A stretch of 64,000 nt of DNA from Asaia platycodi JCM 25414 (lineage in GTDB: Bacteria; Pseudomonadota; Alphaproteobacteria; Acetobacterales; Acetobacteraceae): contig NZ_BAKW01000011.1 of the NCBI RefSeq assembly GCF_000614545.1, positions 40,050 through 104,049 on the forward strand, in the 5' to 3' direction. Made by a program: the position numbers and the translations under genes. Of the stretch, positions 62,907-64,000 are shown one piece after another. Below the pieces are notes generated by a model. The model made no database searches and was not told where the DNA came from. It was given only the letters and a program-made list of their open reading frames with translations. Position 1 is the stretch's first letter, and each line of letters starts with the position of its first letter.

Positions 62907-64000
62907 TCAGGCTTGCAGCGGCGCGGAAAGGGCTTTTTCGAGCACCGCCGCGATGCGCGCCGGGTCGTCCGGGCGGAGTGTGGCAAAACCGATCACGAGT
63001 CCTTCCTGCGGCGTGGTGAGGCAAAGGCTGAAAGCCGGGCAACGCGATACCCCGCTTCGGCCAGTGCTTTCTGACTACGCGATTCACTCCCTTTTTTTTC
63101 GAAACGCAGACCCAGTTGTACACCGCCGCGCGGCCGGGTGACCGAGACACCCTCGCAGCTGCGCAGCGCCTCATAAAGCGCTTCGCCACGGGCCTGATAG
63201 AGCCGCGCAATATGGCGCAGATGCCTGCGGTACTGGCCCGATTCCATCAATTCCGACAAGGCCAGCTGGGCGTGCAGATTGGCGGCGCACCCCATGCTGC
63301 GATGTGCCGCACGCATCGGGTCGATCAAGCTTGGGGTACGACCATCCAGCCGAGCCTGAGGCCTGGCAGCAGCGCCTTTGAGGCTGAGCCGAGATAGACG
63401 CATTCGGCGCCCCTGCCATGGGCGGCCAGAGCCGCGATTTCTCGACCGTGCCAGAGGAATTCGCTGTCGTAATCGTCTTCAATGATCAGCGCGCCGTGAT
63501 TGCGCGCATGTTCCAGTAACGCGAGGCGTCGCTCGATCCCCATGCGTCCGCCAAGCGGATACTGGTTGGAGGGCGTGATATAAACGAGGCGCGCTTCCTG
63601 CGGCAGCGCCTCGATCTGCATGCCATGTCTATCCACCGGCACGGGGTAGAGAGTCGCGCCAGCTGCCAGAAAGCTGGCCTTGGCGCCGACATAACCGGGG
63701 TCTTCGATCGCGATAGTGTCCCCCGGATCGGTCATGATCTGGGTGACGAGCGTGAGAGACGCCTGCGTGCCGGGGGTAATCAGGATCTGCTCTGGCGTGA
63801 CGGTCAGACCGCGGTCGCTGGCCAGACGCGCGCAAAGCGTTTCACGCAGAGCACGCGCACCATGATAGCTGCCATACCCCGCTTCATCGCCACGGGCCTG
63901 TCGTGCCTGACGGCGCAGGATCTGTGCCCAGAGATCGGCGGGAAACTCGTGCTCGTCAGGCAGGCCGGGGCCAACCGGCCCGATTCTGTGGCGTAGCTCG
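62907..64000 (-). CDS. MocR/PdxR-type regulator, aminotransferase domain (partial), two apparent frameshifts
   Basis: The N-terminal GntR-type HTH lies beyond the right edge; what is visible is the class I aminotransferase-like domain. Order: LRHRIGPVGPGLPD, YGSYHGARALRETLCARLAS, ITPGTQASLTLV, DPGYVGAKASF, YITPSNQYPLGGRM, IIEDDYDSEF, PLP lysine in LGSASKALLPGLRLGWMVVP, then after missing bases at about 63312 and about 63028 the rest up to LEKALSAPLQA. PLP-sensing transcription factor of vitamin B6 or amine metabolism is likely; which one cannot be said. Confidence 0.85.

Overview
The window reads as chromosomal DNA of an alphaproteobacterium, most likely an acetic acid bacterium (Acetobacteraceae). 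The grounds are the high GC content, alphaproteobacterial gene neighbourhoods (FYDLN-acid gene / aroA-cmk-rpsA; ffs-dnaX-ybaB-recR; carAB / yqeY-dnaG-rpoD; lptF-lptG-lptD-surA-rsmA; ccmC-D-E-F-G-H-I) and very large multidomain glycosyltransferases. The genus cannot be fixed from the sequence alone. No rRNA or tRNA gene, transposase, integrase, phage gene or CRISPR array was seen; one RNA gene (4.5S SRP RNA) is present.

Layout. 1-4.98 kb: two SDR oxidoreductases, a DUF333 lipoprotein, two HAD phosphatases, a Hva1/TUDOR-type small protein and a DUF3465-type exported protein. 5.0-9.2 kb: clpA and clpS, then a secreted D,D-carboxypeptidase. 9.3-15.9 kb: map and ggt (reading as one uninterrupted frame), 4.5S RNA, dnaX-ybaB-recR and a pteridine-reductase-like SDR. 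15.9-17.8 kb: a DxD glycosyltransferase. 17.8-22.9 kb: a chorismate-lyase-like exported protein and the FYDLN-acid gene (minus strand), divergent from aroA-cmk-rpsA. 23.1-30.5 kb: three consecutive glycosyltransferase genes, two of them giant (about 1118 and 987 residues) with internal repeats. This is the accessory part of the window. 30.6-38.3 kb: an unknown exported protein, then on the minus strand carA-carB, a tandem structured repeat, greA and ilvA. 38.5-45.1 kb: yqeY-dnaG-rpoD, a GNAT acetyltransferase and rpsF-rpsR-rplI. 45.2-48.9 kb: a cyclopropane fatty acid synthase and a TonB-dependent siderophore receptor. 49-62.3 kb, minus strand: cspA, rsmA, surA, lptD, lptG, lptF, a zinc-ribbon membrane protein, and the cytochrome c maturation genes ccmI-H-G-F-E-D-C. 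62.4-64 kb: an EVE-domain protein and a MocR/PdxR-type regulator running off the end.

A feature of the sequence itself dominates interpretation: 16 genes contain 20 apparent frameshifts, 18 of which are repaired by adding one base. They hit genes that are normally indispensable (dnaX, aroA, dnaG, lptF). This looks like residual single-base deletion error in the assembly, not gene decay, so spans are given for the whole gene and each shift is noted. Two odd in-frame joins (map-ggt and an HTH domain-carA) must be read with the same caution.

Functionally the window is mostly central: replication and transcription (dnaX, dnaG, rpoD, greA, recR), translation (S1, S6, S18, L9, RsmA, MetAP), outer-membrane assembly (LptFGD, SurA), cytochrome c maturation, proteolysis, and pyrimidine, isoleucine and aromatic biosynthesis. 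The best candidates for undescribed biology are the giant glycosyltransferase locus with its six WY-type repeats and duplicated C-terminal module; the HTH segment joined to CarA next to a pair of identical-format inverted repeats; the tandem 127-bp element between carB and greA with a compensated stem; and an intrinsic terminator embedded in a signal-peptide coding sequence.
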